This document shows, in pieces, positions 61,576-64,000 of a DNA stretch of 64,000 nt; the stretch's first letter is position 1; each line of letters begins with the position of its first letter. The notes below the pieces were generated by a model that did no database searches, was not told the DNA's origin, and saw nothing but the letters and a program-made list of their open reading frames with translations. The DNA is from Punica granatum (Eukaryota; Streptophyta; Magnoliopsida; Myrtales; Lythraceae). The position numbers and the translations under genes are program-made. The stretch is taken from the NCBI RefSeq assembly GCF_007655135.1, contig NC_045130.1, positions 2,914,001-2,978,000 on the forward strand, read 5' to 3'.

Positions 61576-62010
61576 GTTTGTCTATATAATAATTCATCAA
61601 TTATCGTGCTTTCCCTTTCATCATAAATTCGGAAACTACAGGTCCTGAGCCACCCCGCGGTTGGAGGCTTCCTGACACACTGTGGATGGAACTCAACCAT
61701 TGAGAGCTTATGCGGCGGAATGCCCATGATCTGCTGACCATTCTTCGCCGAGCAGCAGACCGACTGTCGTTTCTGCTGCACCGAGTGGGGGGTCGGGATG
61801 GAGATAGACGATAACGCGAAGAGAGACAAGATTGAGGCACTTGTGAGGGAGCTAATGCAGGGCGACAAAGGGAAGGAGATGAGGAACAAGGCAATGGTCT
61901 GGAAAGTGAAAGCTGAGGAGGCCACTTCAGGCCCAAGTGGGTCATCTTTCTTAAATTTAGAGAAGCTGATTAATGAAGTGCTTCTCGTGAATTACAATCA
62001 AGATCATTGA
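59946..62010 (+). pseudogene. UGT85A-type glucosyltransferase pseudogene
   Basis: The sequence can be followed from the N-terminal [18 protein letters not shown] to the C-terminal LEKLINEVLL, but it is broken in several places. There is a frameshift near 59975-59981, an indel near 60125-60135 (about 8 nt lost), an in-frame TGA at 60213-60215, a destroyed splice donor (GA instead of GT at 60451-60452, although the acceptor TGTAG ends at 60731), a 329-bp insertion at 61313-61641 inside the PSPG box, and TGA at 61735-61737 replacing the conserved Trp of MICWPFFAEQQ. Exon 2 (60732-61312) is fully open (YLTNGYLKTSIDWIPGM, SNLWKEQPGCLEWLDSREPQ). UGT85 enzymes transfer glucose from UDP-glucose to small hydroxylated metabolites in the cytosol; this copy cannot make the enzyme. 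Confidence 0.9.
61313..61641. mobile_element. Insertion with 7-bp target duplication and intron-like borders
   Basis: The segment interrupts [16 protein letters not shown] of the UGT pseudogene. ACAGGTC occurs at both borders (about 61310-61316 and 61639-61645), so the interruption is flanked by a 7-bp direct repeat. As the repeat contains AGGT, the insert reads exactly as a phase-0 GT...AG intron. It contains an (AT)n tract (61543-61565). The paralogue at 63 kb has no interruption here. Its class is unknown; the termini show at best a weak CGAATT inverted match. Confidence 0.6.
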
Positions 62011-63016
62011 TGAATTGAAGAAAGATCTTCCTTTATGGTCTATTTAGATCGAGATAAACGGCGGAAAATGGAGGGTGACAGTAGGGAGAAATCCCATAGT
62101 TTTTTTTTTTAAACCATAGTATCCGGAAACCTAATTAGGTCTCGATTAATCCAGTCGATGAGGGCCGGTCCACTAAAAGATAAATTTCTCCCGACGTGGA
62201 TTTTCTACATTCACAATGATTCGAACCCGAGACCTTACTTAAGCGAAACAAGCGTCGAATAGCTTGAACCGACCCACATTGGTAAATCCCGAAGTCGTTT
62301 TCTCCCTCTTTTTTTCCGTCTTTTCCCTAGATCCAAATATAGAATTAGACTTTCAGATTGTGATCTGGAAAATTGATTTGGGATGATTTTTCACGTGTTA
62401 AGTACGATAATGCTGTAATTTAATGGCCAATTTCATTTGATAATTGGGATTAACCAGTCCATTACAAATTGATAATAATACTTATAGCTTGGACAATGTC
62501 ATTGTCTTTCATAATTTAAGTATCAGTGTATCACCCCCCCAAAAAAAAAGTATCTGTACAGTGGGGCCTCGTGTTCCTCACATCACGGCCAATAAGAGTA
62601 ATCAATTGTAAAATGGGGCCTGAATCAATCATCCACCGCCCACTCTTCATAATCCGAATACATACTCGAATTTTCGCAAGGCATCCTCGGGAATATTACG
62701 ATTGTTTGTCGTTAGACATGACCGGGCCAGGGGCATATCACATTTTAGGGACTGCAGGCTTAAACAAGGTCATCTACTTGCTCACTAGGCCATGCTTAAA
62801 AGGTGGGCTTTAATGCACGACACTTTACCCTGGATTGAATCTCAGAAGTTTAGACAAATTGACCAAAGACAAATCATAAGGGGTAAATAGCAATTTCATG
62901 ATACTTATGATTCGTCCGAAAGACGATACATAACAAAAACACAAGAAAGGAGTATGAATTAGTGATGAACAAATAAAAAGAAAAAACATATTTCTCTCGA
63001 TTTGTTTAAGATTTAT
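62011..63016. other. Tail-to-tail spacer between the two UGT copies
   Basis: One copy of the dispersed repeat fills about 62105-62285. The rest has no supported gene and must contain the 3' end of the intact UGT transcript. Confidence 0.5.
62105..62285 (+). repeat. Dispersed repeat, copy 3
   Basis: The best preserved copy in the window: ATTCGAACCCGAGACCTTAC, TTAAGCGAAACAAGCGTCG and AGCTTGAACCGACCCACATT then GGTA. The tRNA-like TTCGAACCC phrase is probably fortuitous, as no tRNA fold is seen. I recall similar phrases scattered through many plant genomes. Confidence 0.55.
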
Positions 63017-63957
63017 CTAATTATTTCTCGGCTGAAGTAGCACCTTATTGATCAGACTGTCCAAACTGGCGTACGTCGAACCCAATGGTCCCGTGGCGGC
63101 CTCTCCGGCCTTCTTCTTCCAGTCCATGGCTCTCTCCTTCATCTTCTTCCCTTTCTCTCCATCCATCAACTCCCTCACGAGCGCTTCGACTTCGTCTCTC
63201 TTCACGTTGCTGTCGATTTCCATCCCTATCCCCCACTCCATGCGGTTGTACCTGCAGTTCGTCTGCTGCTCTGCGAAGAAAGGCCAGCAGATCATCGGCA
63301 CGCCAGCACAGATGCTCTCCAGCGTCGAGTTCCACCCGCAGTGAGTTAGGAATCCTCCGACTGCCGGGTGTTTGAGCACTTTCTCCTGCGGGCACCAGCT
63401 TGGCAATAAACTCCTCCCTTTAGTTGCTTCAACGAAACCCGGCGGGAGAATCGCCGACTCCCCGGACACGAGGTCAGGCCGGATCACCCACAAGAAGGTT
63501 TGGTTGCTATTGGCGAGTCCCCAAGCGAACTCGAGGAGTTGCTCAGCGGTTACGACGGTTATGCTCCCGAAGTTCACGTAAATGACAGAGTTGGGTTCCT
63601 TCGAGTCGAGCCATTCAAGGCACTCTTCATCTTCTTTCCATAGGTTAGATTCGATCTGTTTTAAATCAGAATCCGGGACCTGGTCCAAGAGGAGATGGAG
63701 TGGCCCGATCGAGTGTATAGGAGGGAGCAAGGTCCTAAGTCCATCTAATACATCGTGTTCGAGCGCCTCGAATGTGTTCAATATGACAGCGGATCCTCGT
63801 TGAGCCCTTGCAGTCTCACCTATGCAGAAGTTTACCATCAGCTCGTCAGGGTTAACGGTTCGAATGAAACTCGGCAGGTCCTTCAAAAGGATGTTTTTCA
63901 TTCCAGGAATCCAATCTATGACCGTGTCCAGATACCCGTTGGTTAGATAGGTTTCAT
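63017..63957 (-). CDS. UGT85A-type UDP-glucosyltransferase, exon 2 (partial gene)
   Basis: This is the second exon of a minus-strand gene; the acceptor TTTGCAG|ATGAAAC is at 63958 and exon 1 lies beyond the window. UGT85 genes usually have one intron at this point. The exon is open for 312 codons from DETYLTNGYLDTVIDWIPGM to LINKVLLQPRNN. The PSPG box is intact, with [28 protein letters not shown] and PMICWPFFAEQQ, so sugar-donor binding should be preserved. FLWVIRPDLVSGESAILP is typical of UGT85A. Acceptor substrates in the family include cytokinins, cyanohydrins, terpenols and phenolics, and cannot be told from this half. It is convergent with the broken copy on the plus strand. Confidence 0.93.
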
Positions 63958-64000
63958 CTGCAAATCCACAACATGCAACCAGCATAGCATGAGCCGCATG

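Noticed and set aside
62218..62275. TTCGAACCC phrase read as a tRNA T-arm
   Set aside because: No acceptor, D-arm or anticodon stem can be built around it; the stretch matches the dispersed repeat instead.
1..64000. CRISPR arrays, operons, ribosome binding sites, riboswitches
   Set aside because: The window is plant nuclear DNA with spliced genes; no regularly spaced repeats of CRISPR type or bacterial signals are present.

Overview
This is nuclear DNA from a dicot flowering plant, probably a woody rosid; the species cannot be fixed from the sequence. Spliced genes have GT-AG or GC-AG introns, spacers are AT-rich and full of microsatellites, and the proteins are typical plant families (cryptochrome 1, epsilon-type 14-3-3, clade-F PP2C, PORR, QUA2, TT1/WIP zinc finger, UGT85A). 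All gene models below were assembled by hand from splice sites and reading frame; phases close across every junction.

Layout. The left half (about 0.8-33 kb) is gene-rich: CRY1 (+), a PP2C (+), an alpha/beta hydrolase (+), a 14-3-3 gene (-) sharing a short divergent promoter with NSE3/MAGE (+), an APR-like thioredoxin-fold protein (-), a single-exon PORR protein (-) and a QUA2-type pectin methyltransferase (-). From about 33.5 to 53.7 kb there is no protein gene that I can support. This stretch holds a probable solo LTR of about 3.1 kb, MITE-like elements, a degenerate intron-containing tRNA-Met and duplicated spacer sequence. The right end carries a TT1-like zinc-finger gene (+), a Helitron-like stretch, and two UGT85A-type glucosyltransferases facing tail to tail: a wrecked copy (+) and an intact copy (-) whose first exon lies beyond the window.

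The genes are independent housekeeping, signalling or developmental loci; nothing suggests a pathway cluster apart from the UGT pair. The best leads are: (1) a 1.26-kb Mutator-like element with about 194-bp inverted repeats, a near-perfect 9-bp target duplication and gene-leader-like cargo; (2) a 329-bp insertion inside the UGT pseudogene whose 7-bp flanking repeat contains AGGT, so that it has exact GT-AG intron borders; (3) two GC-AG introns; (4) a probable solo LTR with a decayed target duplication; (5) a decayed intron-bearing tRNA-Met. I saw no wholly new gene system.
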